Of a stretch of 38,283 bases of DNA, positions 8,093 to 16,628 are shown piece after piece (the stretch's first letter is position 1; the number at the start of each line of letters is the position of its first letter). Where the stretch lies: positions 1 to 38,283 of the forward strand of contig NZ_QXGK01000023.1 of NCBI RefSeq assembly GCF_003952945.1, read 5' to 3'. The notes below the pieces were generated by a model. The model saw only the letters and a program-made list of their open reading frames with translations. It made no database searches and had not been told where the DNA came from. This DNA comes from Bifidobacterium samirii. GTDB lineage: Bacteria > Actinomycetota > Actinomycetes > Actinomycetales > Bifidobacteriaceae. The position numbers were made by a program, and so were the translations under genes.

Positions 8093-9964
8093 ATGCAGTA
8101 CACCCAAGCACAGATTGACCGGGCAAACGCCGTCAGTCTGGAAGATTTTCTCCGCACACAGGGAGAAACGCTTATCAAAAGCGGACGGGAATACCGCTGG
8201 AAAGAGCATGACAGTCTGACCGTCCGAGGAAACAAATGGTTTCGCCACAGCCAGAGTAAGGGCGGCTATCCCATTGATTTTGTCATGGAGTTTTACGGAA
8301 AGTCCTTTCCCGAAGCCGTCCAGCTCCTGATCGGCGAAAGCGGCGAGGGACAGAGCGAAGCCAGCACAGCACCGCCCACAGCGTTTCACTTGCCCTTGCA
8401 CAACAGAACAGCCGACAGAGCAATTCAATATCTTTGCGAAAGCCGAGGTCTCAACAAAATGCTTGTTGAGGCTTTTCTTCTTTCCGGGGATATTTACGAA
8501 GACGCAAAGCGGCAAAATGTTGTGTTTGTTGGCAGAGACCGAAGTGGTACGCCGAGATACGCCCATGTGCGAGGAACGGCAGACTCATTCAGACAGGACA
8601 TTGCCGGGTCTGACAAGTCCTATCCGTTCCGATACGAGGGCAACGGCAACCAGCTCTTTGTCTTTGAAGCGCCGATTGACCTGTTATCGTTCATCTGCCT
8701 TTATCCGCAGGACTGGCAGACAAGGAGCTATCTTGCCCTGGGCGGCGTTTCGGGCAAAGCCCTTGACCGTTTTCTTTCTGAACGCAAGGACACCCGAAAA
8801 GTATTCCTCTGCCTTGACAGCGACACCGCAGGAAGTGAAGCCTGCTCCCGACTGGCACAGTCCATTCCCGGCGAGATCGCCGTCATTCGCCTTGTCCCGG
8901 CAAGGAAAGACTGGAACGATGTTCTCCGTCAGCAAGGGGACATTCCCAGCCGCAAATTCATAGCCGAGACAATCACGCTGCGAGAGCTGCCCACCGCCCA
9001 GCCTGTCCCAATGCTCCGCATGGCAGATGTGGAGCTGACGAGCGTGGATTGGCTATGGTTTCCGTATATCCCCTTTGGAAAGCTGACGATCATACAGGGC
9101 AACCCCGGTGAGGGCAAGACCTACTTTGCCATGCGTCTTGCGGCGGCTTGCACCAACCGAAAGCCTTTACCCGGTATGGAGAAACTTGAGCCTTTCAATA
9201 TCATCTATCAGACCGCAGAGGACGGTTTGGGCGATACCGTTAAGCCCCGGCTGATGGAAGCGGACGCAGACCTTGAACGAGTGCTTGTCATTGACGATAG
9301 AGACACGCCGCTGACTCTTGCCGATGAGCGCATAGCAAGGGCAATCCGTGAGAACAACGCAAGGCTGGTTATCATTGACCCGGTACAGGCGTTTCTGGGC
9401 GCAGATGTGGACATGAACCGGGCAAACGAGGTGCGCCCAATATTCCGCAGTCTGGGAGACATTGCACAGGCTACCGGGTGCGCTATCGTGCTGATTGGAC
9501 ACCTCAACAAAGCCGCAGGAACGCAAAGCACCTACCGGGGATTGGGGTCTATCGACATTACGGCGGCAGTCCGCAGTCTGCTGTTTATTGGCAAGCTGAA
9601 AGACAGTCCCACAACAAGGGTGCTTATCCATGAGAAAAGCTCCCTTGCGCCGCCCGGACAGTCCCTTGCCTTTTCTCTGGGAGACGAGAAAGGCTTTGAA
9701 TGGATAGGAGCTTATGACATTACCGCTGACGAGCTTCTTGCCGGGACAGACACCGCCAAGACCGAAAGCAAGACCGCACAGGCGCAAATGCTCATTCTGG
9801 AACTGCTTGCAGATGGAAAGCGTATGCCGAGCGCAGAGCTGGAAAAGGCAGTCAATGAGCGTGGGATTTCCTCACGCACCATGAGAACGGCAAAGAGCCG
9901 TATCGGGGACAGACTTGTGACCGAGAAAGACGGCACAGCATGGGTCTGCTATCTCCGAGATTGA
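8093..9964 (+). CDS. Toprim/AAA replication protein (RepA/primase-helicase-like)
   Basis: This 623-residue protein starts at ATG 8093, 6 nt after AGGAGG; upstream in-frame codons overlap the preceding gene. The N-terminus (about 1-80) resembles the CHC2/DUF3991 primase entry region but lacks zinc cysteines. A toprim-like domain follows (about 180-280, with CLDSDTAG). The C-terminal half is a RecA-fold ATPase of the RepA/AAA_25 type, with Walker A GNPGEGKT (K342), Walker B LVIIDP (D429) and the conserved LIGHLNKA and YRGLGSIDI segments. A small C-terminal winged-helix-like tail is possible. It probably replicates the excised or transferred element. Confidence 0.88.
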   Translation: MQYTQAQIDRANAVSLEDFLRTQGETLIKSGREYRWKEHDSLTVRGNKWFRHSQSKGGYPIDFVMEFYGKSFPEAVQLLIGESGEGQSEASTAPPTAFHLPLHNRTADRAIQYLCESRGLNKMLVEAFLLSGDIYEDAKRQNVVFVGRDRSGTPRYAHVRGTADSFRQDIAGSDKSYPFRYEGNGNQLFVFEAPIDLLSFICLYPQDWQTRSYLALGGVSGKALDRFLSERKDTRKVFLCLDSDTAGSEACSRLAQSIPGEIAVIRLVPARKDWNDVLRQQGDIPSRKFIAETITLRELPTAQPVPMLRMADVELTSVDWLWFPYIPFGKLTIIQGNPGEGKTYFAMRLAAACTNRKPLPGMEKLEPFNIIYQTAEDGLGDTVKPRLMEADADLERVLVIDDRDTPLTLADERIARAIRENNARLVIIDPVQAFLGADVDMNRANEVRPIFRSLGDIAQATGCAIVLIGHLNKAAGTQSTYRGLGSIDITAAVRSLLFIGKLKDSPTTRVLIHEKSSLAPPGQSLAFSLGDEKGFEWIGAYDITADELLAGTDTAKTESKTAQAQMLILELLADGKRMPSAELEKAVNERGISSRTMRTAKSRIGDRLVTEKDGTAWVCYLRD

Positions 9965-10055
9965 CAACAGGAACACGGCAAGCGTGGCAAAGACGGCAAG
10001 GTTTTTATAGATACCTTAATGTTGCCGCCTTGCCTTGTTCCCTCATACCGACACC

Positions 10056-10086
10056 GCCCGATGATGAACAGTCACCGGGCATTTTT
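10056..10086 (+). terminator. Hairpin with T-run before tnpW
   Basis: GCCCG (10056-10060) pairs with CGGGC (10076-10080), followed by ATTTTT. The stem is short, so this is a weak terminator after the replication gene. The rest of 9965-10055 shows no gene. Confidence 0.4.
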
Positions 10087-10106
10087 CATTTACAGGAGGA
10101 TTTTGA

Positions 10107-10265
10107 ATGAACAATACCGCAACCAACACCGCCACTTGCCCTACTGTCAGAAAGCAGATTGGCAAGACAACCTATATCGTCCGTGTGCATTTCAGCCAGA
10201 CCGCAAAAGAGACAATGGAGGACAAAATCAAGCGTCTGCTCCGTGAGGAAGTCCGCAAAATGTGA
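10107..10265 (+). CDS. TnpW family transposon-encoded protein
   Basis: This 52-residue protein starts after AGGAGG (spacing about 9). It has a short Thr/Asn-rich start, a beta-like core (KTTYIVRVHFS) and a basic helical end (KIKRLLREEVRK). It matches my recollection of the TnpW family, found near the recombinase end of Tn4451-like and related elements. TnpW function is unknown. In related elements a large serine recombinase gene lies close by; here host-like DNA begins within about 50 nt instead. Confidence 0.75.
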   Translation: MNNTATNTATCPTVRKQIGKTTYIVRVHFSQTAKETMEDKIKRLLREEVRKM

Positions 10266-10297
10266 CTTCTTTGTGAATTTGATGAAAAAGTCCTTGA

Positions 10298-10390
10298 CTT
10301 TTCGTCTCTGGCGTCACCGACCTGGATTTCCTGTTCCTACGCCGCGCCGACGCCGACGCGCTCGAACGCTGGGCCGAAGGGCGGCCATGA
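10298..10390 (+). pseudogene. Truncated host ORF at the element's right junction
   Basis: After an in-frame TGA in element-like DNA (10295-10297), a GC-rich frame runs to TGA 10388-10390, encoding about 26 host-like codons (GVTDLDFLFLRRADAD and on). It looks like the 3' end of a host gene cut by the element. I do not recognise the family. The missing 5' part is not obvious at the left flank. Confidence 0.4.
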
Positions 10391-10403
10391 CGATGCTGAT
10401 GGC

Positions 10404-10440
10404 GCGCGGACGGCGGCATCATGCGGCCGCTCGTCCGCGC
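10404..10440 (-). terminator. Hairpin after leuD
   Basis: GCGCGGACG (10404-10412) pairs with CGTCCGCGC (10432-10440), just past the leuD stop on the minus strand. There is no clear T-tract, so a terminator role is tentative. Confidence 0.4.
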
Positions 10441-10447
10441 AAGACAA

Positions 10448-11128
10448 TCACTCGGCCGCGCAGAGCGGGCCGGACCAGTCGTATTCGCGCTCGCGGGCGG
10501 ACTCGATCGGCTCCTCGGGCAGGTGCAGCGCCGGGATCGTCTTGGGCTTGAACGGGAAGCGCTCGGCGCGCATGCGCTCGTACGCGGCGATGTCGTCCTC
10601 ATGCTGGAGCGTCAGGTCGATGTCGTCGTAGCCGTTCATCAGACGCCAGCGCACGTAGTCGTTGACCTCGAACGGGAGCGTCACGTCGCCGCAGGTGACG
10701 GTGCGCTCCTCCAGCGAGACGGTCATCTCGCGGCCCGGCTCCTCCTCGAGCAGCTTCCACAGCAGTTCGACGCTCTCCTGCGGCATGATCGCCGCGAGCA
10801 CGCCGTTCTTCGCGGTGTTGCCGTAGAAGATGTCGGCGAAACGCGGCGCGATGACCACGCGGAAGCCATAGTCGTGCAGCGCCCACACGGCGTGCTCGCG
10901 CGACGAGCCGATGCCGAAGTCAGGGCCGGCGACCAGGATCTGGCCCTTCGCATACTCGGGCTGGTTGAGCACGAAATCGGGGTTGCGGCGCCACGCGTAG
11001 AACAGCGCGTCGTCGAAGCCGGTCTTGGTGACGCGCTTGAGGAACACGGCGGGGATGATCTGGTCGGTGTCGACGTTGGAGCGGCGCAGCGGCACGCCCA
11101 CGCCGGTCAGGGTGGTGAGTTTTTCCAT
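10448..11128 (-). CDS. leuD: 3-isopropylmalate dehydratase small subunit
   Basis: The 226-residue LeuD pairs with LeuC to isomerise 2-isopropylmalate to 3-isopropylmalate in leucine synthesis. It has the aconitase swivel-domain features: the [16 protein letters not shown] start, the [17 protein letters not shown] loop and the RFADIFYGN segment. The length is slightly above the usual 190-215 residues. AAGGACC precedes the ATG. It lies 70 nt downstream of leuC on the same strand, in the usual leuCD order. Confidence 0.96.
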   Translation of the reverse strand: MEKLTTLTGVGVPLRRSNVDTDQIIPAVFLKRVTKTGFDDALFYAWRRNPDFVLNQPEYAKGQILVAGPDFGIGSSREHAVWALHDYGFRVVIAPRFADIFYGNTAKNGVLAAIMPQESVELLWKLLEEEPGREMTVSLEERTVTCGDVTLPFEVNDYVRWRLMNGYDDIDLTLQHEDDIAAYERMRAERFPFKPKTIPALHLPEEPIESAREREYDWSGPLCAAE

Positions 11129-11198
11129 GATGAGGTCCTTATCTACGACTTGCGAATGTCAGCGTCTGCCTGCGGGCCGGCCGGATGGGCCGCCCGGC

Positions 11199-12602
11199 TC
11201 ACAGGTCGGCGGGCGAGGAGATCGTGCCGCGGATGGCGGTGGCGGCGGCGACCTGCGGCGAGGCGAGGTGCGTACGCGAACCCTTGCCCTGACGGCCTTC
11301 GAAGTTGCGGTTGGAGGTCGAGATGGAACGCTCCCCCGGCACGAGCTTGTCGGGGTTCATGCCCAGGCACATCGAGCAGCCGGCGTTGCGCCATTCGGCG
11401 CCGAAGTCGGTGAAGATCTTGTCGAGTCCCTCGCGTTCGGCCTGCAGGCGCACGCGCGACGACGCCGGCACGACCAGCACGCGATGGATCGAATCGGCCT
11501 TGTGACGGCCCTTCATGATCGCCGCGGCGGCGCGCAGGTCGTCGATGCGGCCGTTGGTGCACGAGCCGATGAACACGGTGTCGACCGGGATCGACTTGAT
11601 CGGCGTGCCCGGCTTGAGGTCCATGTACGCGAGCGCCCGTTCGGCGGCGGTGCGCTTGGTTTCGTCGGCGATGTCGGCCGGGTCGGGGATGGATGCGGTG
11701 ATGGGCAGGCCCTGGCCGGGGTTGGTGCCCCAGGTGACGAACGGGCCGAGGGCGCTGGCGTCGATGTCGACGACCGTGTCGAAGACGGCGTCGTCGTCGG
11801 TCTTGAGGGTCTTCCAGTAGGCGACGGCCTGGTCCCACAGTTCGCCCTGCGGCGCGTGCGGGCGGTTCTTGAGGTATGCGAACGTGGTCTCGTCGGGGGC
11901 GATCATGCCGGCGCGGGCGCCCGCTTCGATGGACATGTTGCAGATGGTCATGCGTTCGTCCATGCTGAGGTTGCGGATCGCTTCGCCGCGGTATTCGATG
12001 ACGTGGCCCTGTCCGCCGCCAGTGCCGATCTTGGCGATGATGGCGAGGATGATGTCCTTGGCGGTCGCGTCGGCCGGCAGGGTGCCGTTGACGTTGATGG
12101 CCATGGTCTTGAACGGCTTGAGGCTGAGGGTCTGCGTGGCCATGACGTGTTCGACCTCGGACGTGCCGATGCCGAACGCAAGCGCGCCGAACGCGCCGTG
12201 GGTGGACGTGTGGGAGTCGCCGCAGACGATGGTCATGCCCGGCTGGGTGAGGCCGAGGATGGGGGCGAACGCGTGGACGATGCCCTGGTCGGCGTCGCCG
12301 AGCGGGTGGAGGCGCACGCCGAACTCCTTGCAGTTCCTTTCGAGCGTGCTCAGCTGCAGGGCGCTGGTGCCGTCCGGGTTGGGACGGTCGATGTCGACGG
12401 TGGGGGTGTTGTGGTCTTCGGTGGCGATGAGCTGGTCCACGTGGCGCGGTGTACGGCCGGCCAGGCGCAGGCCTTCGAACGCCTGCGGGCTGGTGACTTC
12501 GTGCATGAGCATCAGGTCGATGTACAGCAGGTCGGGAGCCCCGTCGCTGCCCTTGCGCACCAAATGATCGGCCCAGACCTTTTCGGCCAGTGTCGTTCCC
12601 AT
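11199..12602 (-). CDS. leuC: 3-isopropylmalate dehydratase large subunit
   Basis: The 467-residue LeuC carries the [4Fe-4S] cluster. The ligand cysteines are in GSCTNGR and CSMCLGMN, and the substrate region shows [19 protein letters not shown] chose the start at 12602 because GAGGAGG lies 8 nt upstream and the protein then begins [10 protein letters not shown], as in orthologues; the open frame upstream has no signal. It is transcribed divergently from the IclR regulator at 12846 and is first in a leuCD operon, so that regulator is the likely controller. Confidence 0.96.
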   Translation of the reverse strand: MGTTLAEKVWADHLVRKGSDGAPDLLYIDLMLMHEVTSPQAFEGLRLAGRTPRHVDQLIATEDHNTPTVDIDRPNPDGTSALQLSTLERNCKEFGVRLHPLGDADQGIVHAFAPILGLTQPGMTIVCGDSHTSTHGAFGALAFGIGTSEVEHVMATQTLSLKPFKTMAINVNGTLPADATAKDIILAIIAKIGTGGGQGHVIEYRGEAIRNLSMDERMTICNMSIEAGARAGMIAPDETTFAYLKNRPHAPQGELWDQAVAYWKTLKTDDDAVFDTVVDIDASALGPFVTWGTNPGQGLPITASIPDPADIADETKRTAAERALAYMDLKPGTPIKSIPVDTVFIGSCTNGRIDDLRAAAAIMKGRHKADSIHRVLVVPASSRVRLQAEREGLDKIFTDFGAEWRNAGCSMCLGMNPDKLVPGERSISTSNRNFEGRQGKGSRTHLASPQVAAATAIRGTISSPADL

Positions 12603-12808
12603 TCGGATTTCCTCCTCGTTTTTCCGCGCGGGGTCTTGTCCTCGCGCCTTCATCGTGGTATACAGCCTATGGTCCGGCCCGGGGAGCGGCCGAGGTGAGG
12701 CCGGTATATGAGATATGGGGCGACGCGGCTCGGCGGCGTGGCTTGCCGTCCGTCGTCGGCGACCGTCGTCGGCGGGCTCTGCTACAACACGAGCCTGAAA
12801 ACCGCGTT

Positions 12809-12837
12809 TTGCATTTCACTATGTGAGATGGCATAAT
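12809..12837 (+). promoter_or_regulatory. Promoter of the IclR gene with a palindrome in the spacer
   Basis: TTGCAT (12809-12814) and CATAAT (12832-12837) are separated by 17 bp. The spacer holds an imperfect palindrome, ATTTCAC-TAT-GTGAGAT (12813-12829), a plausible operator for an IclR-family dimer. The ATG at 12846 is only 8 nt past the -10 box, so the mRNA should be leaderless. The same site may also control leuC in the other direction, though no clear leuC promoter is seen between 12603 and 12808. Confidence 0.6.
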
Positions 12838-12845
12838 CGGCGTTT

Positions 12846-13676
12846 ATGACTTCCCCCAACGCAGACGACATCATGTCCGACGATCAGCTCGACAAGACCC
12901 TCGACACGTCCCTCACGTCCGCCCGCGCGACCGCCGCGGCATCCGACGACGGCGAGATCCACTCCGGCGTCGGCGTGCTCGACAAGACCGTCAAGATCCT
13001 CGACGCCCTCGAATCCGGCCCGGCCACGCTCGGCCAGCTGGTCGCCGCCACCGGACTGGCGCGACCGACCGCGCATCGTCTGGCGATCGCGCTGGAACGC
13101 CACCGTTTCGTCCTGCGCGACCAGCACAGCCGTTTCGCGCTCGGCTCGCGGTTCGCGGAACTGGCCGCCGCGGCCGGCGAGGACCGCCTGCTGACCGCCG
13201 CCGGCCCGATCCTGCAGACCCTGCTCGACCGCACTGGCGAATCCGCGCAGATCTACCGCCGTCAGGGCGACCAGCGCGTGTGCATCGCCGCCGTCGAACG
13301 CGCGTCCGGTCTGCGCGATTCGATCCCGGTGGGCGCGATGCTGTCGATGGAGGCCGGCTCGGCCGCGCAGATCCTGCTCGCCTGGGAGGATTCCGAACGC
13401 CTGCACCAGGGCCTGCGACGCGCGAAGTTCAGCGCCGCCAAGCTCGCCGCCGTCCGCAAGCGCGGCTGGAGCGAGTCGGTCAACGAGCGCGAGGAGGGCG
13501 TGTGCTCGATCTCCGCGCCGATCCGCAACGCGTCCGGCCAGGTGATCGCCGCGATCTCGATCTCCGGCCCGACCGGCCGTATGGGCAACTCCCCCGGCCG
13601 CCGCTACGCGCCGCTCGTCATGGCCGCCGGCAAATACCTGACCGACGCCCTGATCAAGGCCTCCTCCGGTCGCTGA
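12846..13676 (+). CDS. IclR-family regulator, probable LtbR/NdgR-type leucine regulator
   Basis: The 276-residue protein has a non-conserved acidic N-terminus (about 1-38), a winged helix (about 40-105, with LGQLVAATGLARPTAHRLA) and an IclR effector domain (about 115-270, with GWSESVNEREEGVCSISAPI). Actinobacterial LtbR/NdgR proteins are divergent from leuCD and control leucine genes; the position here supports that role, inferred from family knowledge. It is longer at the N-terminus than the usual 235-240 residues. No ribosome binding site is seen, consistent with leaderless translation. Confidence 0.88.
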   Translation: MTSPNADDIMSDDQLDKTLDTSLTSARATAAASDDGEIHSGVGVLDKTVKILDALESGPATLGQLVAATGLARPTAHRLAIALERHRFVLRDQHSRFALGSRFAELAAAAGEDRLLTAAGPILQTLLDRTGESAQIYRRQGDQRVCIAAVERASGLRDSIPVGAMLSMEAGSAAQILLAWEDSERLHQGLRRAKFSAAKLAAVRKRGWSESVNEREEGVCSISAPIRNASGQVIAAISISGPTGRMGNSPGRRYAPLVMAAGKYLTDALIKASSGR

Positions 13677-13718
13677 CCGACGGTCGGCCGGGCGCCGACC
13701 GGTTGCATCCCATCGTTC

Positions 13719-13752
13719 GAGGGGACGTTCCGAACCATCGGAACGTCCCCTC
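13719..13752 (+). terminator. Strong hairpin after the IclR gene
   Basis: Perfect 15-bp arms (13719-13733 and 13738-13752, GAGGGGACGTTCCGA and complement) enclose an ACCA loop. There is no T-tract, but the stability and position 43 nt after the stop support termination. Confidence 0.65.
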
Positions 13753-13764
13753 CGTCATATCCGA

Positions 13765-14374
13765 GCGTCGCAACCCGTGCATCATCGGACAGACCCATAC
13801 GAATCCCGACGCAAATCGGGCCTCCAGCGTCGCAATCCGTAACCAATCGGACAGTCATATGCGAATCACGACGCGAATCGGCCTGTCAGCGTCGCAATCC
13901 GTATGGAAAAGACCGGCCACGTACCGATTGCGACGCAAATCAGGCCTCCAGCGTCGCAATCCGCAATCAATCGGGCAGTCATATGCAGATTCCGACGCAA
14001 ACCCGGCCTGTAGCGTCGCAATCCGTAACCAATCGGACAGTCGTATGCGAATCCCGACACAAACTGGCCGGGCAACGTCGCAATTCGTAGTCAGAAAGGC
14101 CGATCAGGGGCATCCCCACGCCGATCAGCACGGCAGCGTCGCTCCACACGGCCCGCCTCTCCATAAACCATTTGCGACGCAAATCAGCCGGTCAGCGTCG
14201 CAATCTGCAATCGGCCGGTCCACCATATACAAATCACGACGCAAATCCGGCCCGCAGCGTCGCAATCTGCAATCAGTTGGGCAATCATATGCGAATCACG
14301 ACGCAAGACGACCCGGCAGCGTCGCAATCCGTATGGAAATGGGCGACCGCGTACCGATTACGACGCAAATGGCA
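13765..14374. repeat. 62-bp palindromic tandem repeat, array A (10 units)
   Basis: Units begin at 13765, 13827, 13889, 13951, 14013, 14075, 14136, 14195, 14257 and 14319, so most steps are exactly 62 bp. Each unit opens with GCGTCGCAATCCG and closes with CGACGCAAATC plus a GGCC-containing linker; the two ends are inverted repeats around a variable middle of about 29 nt. The middles are related to one another (many contain ATCGG.CAGTC.TATGCGAATC), unlike CRISPR spacers. Units 6 and 7 are degenerate. The array fills the gap between two converging genes. Related clusters lie at 29632 and 37086. Confidence 0.85.
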
Positions 14375-14376
14375 CG

Positions 14377-15816
14377 TCAGTGGGAGAAGATGGACGTGAA
14401 GAACGCGACGATGCGCTGCCACACGGTCTTGCGATGCAGCAGATTGCGACCCTCCGTGTCCGATTTGACGGCGGCGATGTCGTACGCGTACGCCTTGCGC
14501 GAGCTGGGCTTGCCGACCAGCTCGCCGTAGTCGAGCAGCTGCGTGCGCGGCTCATGCGGGTGGCGGATGTCGAATTCGAACAGTCGCGCCGCCCGGTTCT
14601 CGGCCGCCGGACCGTACGATCCGAAACCGCACGTCGGCGTCGCCACGAGCATCATCCCGTCGACCGTGCCGACGAACCCGTTGCGATGGTCGTGCCCGGC
14701 GACGATGCCGAAGCAGCCCGCGTCGCGCAGCGCGGCGAACTCGCCGCCGTCGAAGTCAGGGCAGCTGACGCCCTCCCCCAGATAGCTGCCGGGTTCGGTG
14801 CGCTCCTGGTCGAGCGCGTAATACTGCGATTCGTACGCCCGGTAGCCCTGGATCGCGCCCGGCGCGGTCGGCTCGACCGGCTTGAGCAGGTCGTAGAACT
14901 GCGGGACGGGCATGTGCTGGAACGTGAGGAATCGCGCGCCGGTGAGCGTCTGCACGCGGCGCAGGAACGCCATCGTGCGCGCGGTCGGCTTGCCGTAGCC
15001 GCCCTCCTCGGAATAGTCGCCCGAGTCGGCGACGGCGATCGTCAGCACGTTGCCGGCGTGGTCGACGTCCATCACCGGCAGCGCGAACGTGCCGGCCGTG
15101 CACGGGTAGACGCGCTGGTCGGGCAGACCGGAGCCGGGGACGGCGACAGGCGTCGGGACGACGGGACCGGGGATGCCGGCGGACGCATCGTCAGAACCGG
15201 AAGGAACGTCGGCGGACGGCCCAGACGGCATAGCCGACGACGTGCCCGGAGCGTCGTCCGAGGCGATGACGGCCGTCGACGGACGGTCATCGTCGGCGTC
15301 CGACGCCGCAGCACCGTCGCCGTCGGCCGGCGGGGCGGGGTTCAGGCAGCCGGGGATCGTGCGGTAGATCGCGTCGAGGTCGTCGTTCGACAGGCCGCAT
15401 TGGAAATCATGATTGCCGTACGTCACGGCGAACGGGATGCCGCGCGCGACAAGCGGCGCGGTGAACGATTCGACCATCGCACGCACGGATGCGCGCGTCG
15501 CCGACAGGTCGCCCAGTTTGGCGGGCGTCCAGCGGCGCTTGCGGAATGTCGCGGCGAACGCGGGATCGTAGCCAGCGATCTGATTGCCAGTGAAGACGAC
15601 CAGGTCGGGACGCGCCGCATCGCAGGCGGCTTCGATCAGGCGGATCGTGTCCTTCGCGACCTTCGGACCGTCCTGGATGTCGGCGAACTGGAGTATGCGG
15701 AACTTGCCGGAATGGTGGAACTGGAGCCGGCCCATGCGCGCCGATACGGACAGCGGCCGCGCGTCGTCGTGCGCCGCGGCGTCGGTATGGTGGTCGTTGC
15801 GATTGCGTTCCGTCAT
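14377..15816 (-). CDS. Metallophosphoesterase family protein
   Basis: The 479-residue cytoplasmic protein belongs to the calcineurin-like phosphoesterase superfamily. Visible motifs are FADIQDGP (motif I, with Gln where His is usual), VFTGNQIAG (motif II, Asn for the usual Asp), YGNHDF (motif III), TFQHMPVP (motif IV) and GHDHRN (motif V). A Ser/Pro/Asp/Ala-rich low-complexity insert spans about 165-235, between motif III and the conserved core, and is likely a disordered loop. The start at 15816 lacks a strong ribosome binding site. The substrate is unknown. The gene ends against repeat array A. Confidence 0.8.
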   Translation of the reverse strand: MTERNRNDHHTDAAAHDDARPLSVSARMGRLQFHHSGKFRILQFADIQDGPKVAKDTIRLIEAACDAARPDLVVFTGNQIAGYDPAFAATFRKRRWTPAKLGDLSATRASVRAMVESFTAPLVARGIPFAVTYGNHDFQCGLSNDDLDAIYRTIPGCLNPAPPADGDGAAASDADDDRPSTAVIASDDAPGTSSAMPSGPSADVPSGSDDASAGIPGPVVPTPVAVPGSGLPDQRVYPCTAGTFALPVMDVDHAGNVLTIAVADSGDYSEEGGYGKPTARTMAFLRRVQTLTGARFLTFQHMPVPQFYDLLKPVEPTAPGAIQGYRAYESQYYALDQERTEPGSYLGEGVSCPDFDGGEFAALRDAGCFGIVAGHDHRNGFVGTVDGMMLVATPTCGFGSYGPAAENRAARLFEFDIRHPHEPRTQLLDYGELVGKPSSRKAYAYDIAAVKSDTEGRNLLHRKTVWQRIVAFFTSIFSH

Positions 15817-15914
15817 GAACCCAAGACTAGCCCACTTTCGCGGCGTTCCGCGCGTGTTCGGCGGCGAGCCGACGATGATGCGGCCTCGTTGCGGATGGTT
15901 GCGGACTTGCCGGA

Positions 15915-15943
15915 AAACAAAAAACCCTCGCTATTCGCGAGGG
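15915..15943 (-). terminator. Terminator of tRNA-Gln
   Basis: CCCTCGC (15925-15931) pairs with GCGAGGG (15937-15943). On the minus strand the stem is followed by a T-rich tract (complement of 15915-15924). It lies just past the tRNA 3' end. Confidence 0.8.
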
Positions 15944-15948
15944 CTCAT

Positions 15949-16023
15949 TGGCTGGGGTGCCTGGACTCGAACCAAGAATGGCTGAACCAGAATCAGCTGT
16001 GTTGCCAATTACACCACACCCCA
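15949..16023 (-). tRNA. tRNA-Gln (anticodon CTG), CCA encoded
   Basis: The minus strand folds as a full cloverleaf: acceptor TGGGGTG/CACCCCA, anticodon stem GCTGA/TCAGC with loop TTCTGGT giving anticodon CTG, and a TTCGAGTCC T-loop. The terminal CCA is encoded at 15949-15951. It reads CAG. In organisms lacking GlnRS this tRNA is first charged with Glu by GltX and then amidated by GatCAB; gltX lies about 1 kb away. Confidence 0.93.
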
Positions 16024-16061
16024 ATTTGGCTGGCGTCCGATTCCGAAGAATCGGTCCGTCG

Positions 16062-16134
16062 TACCCCCAACCGGATTTGAACCGGTGTTGGCGCCGTGAG
16101 AGGGCGTAGTCCTAGGCCGCTAGACGATGGGGGC
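16062..16134 (-). tRNA. tRNA-Glu (anticodon CTC), copy 1
   Basis: The minus strand folds with acceptor GCCCCCA/TGGGGGT (G1-U72 wobble), an anticodon loop CTCTCAC giving CTC, and a GGTTCAAATCC T-arm. No CCA is encoded. It is identical to the copy at 16629-16701 and reads GAG codons. It probably shares a transcript with tRNA-Gln downstream. Confidence 0.93.
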
Positions 16135-16175
16135 TTGAGTTGTGTGTTCCGCGGTAACCCGCGCAACGAGTGATT

Positions 16176-16204
16176 AATATACGCGCATCCACCACCTTAC
16201 GCAA
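16176..16204 (-). promoter_or_regulatory. Promoter of tRNA-Glu copy 1
   Basis: On the minus strand TTGCGT (16199-16204) and TATATT (16176-16181) are spaced 17 bp, about 40 nt upstream of the tRNA. The surrounding sequence resembles the promoter of copy 2, so the duplication included the promoter. Confidence 0.7.
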
Positions 16205-16592
16205 GTCACGGCGTGTCGCCTTATGTTCCAACGGTTTTCACACTCGACAAGGAGGACTTGGCGTCGATGAGAAAAGTCAGAAACGTGCCTCCGGAAGAGG
16301 AAACCAACCCGACCGGCGTCTCATGCACAGCCGGAGACGAGCACGCTACGCACGATCCAAGAGGGATGCCACGGGACATTGCAGGCGACACGCCCGGGAT
16401 AGTCATACGGAACGCGCAATACCGAGCCACAATCCACGAAATCGGAGACCATCGGCCGTTCTATACGACTACTCCGGGCGTGTCGCCACATGGCAGGACA
16501 CCCCCCATGAAGAGCTCGTCGTCGAACTTCTTTGCCCGCAAGACGGCATGGTTAAAAACGCCGGAGAGACCGCCTCAGCGAGGCTGGAAAAC
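16205..16592. other. Intergenic spacer between tRNA-Glu copies
   Basis: I see no supported gene. One open frame with an AGGAGG upstream at about 16250 runs through the terminator at 16593-16622 and into the second tRNA, so it is probably chance. Confidence 0.5.
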
Positions 16593-16622
16593 GAAGAACC
16601 CCGGCCGAAGCCGGGGTTCTTC
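16593..16622 (-). terminator. Terminator of tRNA-Glu copy 2
   Basis: Perfect 13-bp arms (16593-16605 and 16610-16622, GAAGAACCCCGGC and complement) flank a CGAA tetraloop, right after the tRNA 3' end on the minus strand. The following T-tract is short. Confidence 0.75.
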
Positions 16623-16628
16623 CGTTCG

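Larger units (their letters stand above)
131..10310 (+). mobile_element. Firmicutes-type mobilizable element (IME/ICE remnant) carrying a two-component/ABC cassette
   Basis: The segment has lower GC than the flanks, AGGAGG-type ribosome binding sites and gene families typical of Clostridia: DUF3847-like, MobA/MobL relaxase, toprim/AAA replication protein and TnpW. It is a mosaic, with the regulator/ABC part (150-5605) AT-richer than the mobilization backbone (5609-10265). All genes are on the + strand. No integrase, serine recombinase or type IV secretion gene is visible, so it would need a helper and looks truncated on the right, where host-like sequence starts around 10305-10315. Exact ends and target-site duplications could not be found by eye. 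Confidence 0.75.

Noticed and set aside
10421-12698. Long + strand ORFs opposite leuD and leuC
   Set aside because: They are antisense shadows of high-GC codon bias; leuC and leuD are unmistakable on the minus strand.
13765-14374. CRISPR array
   Set aside because: The middles between conserved ends are related to each other, the repeats are tandem palindromes of 62 bp, and no cas genes are present.
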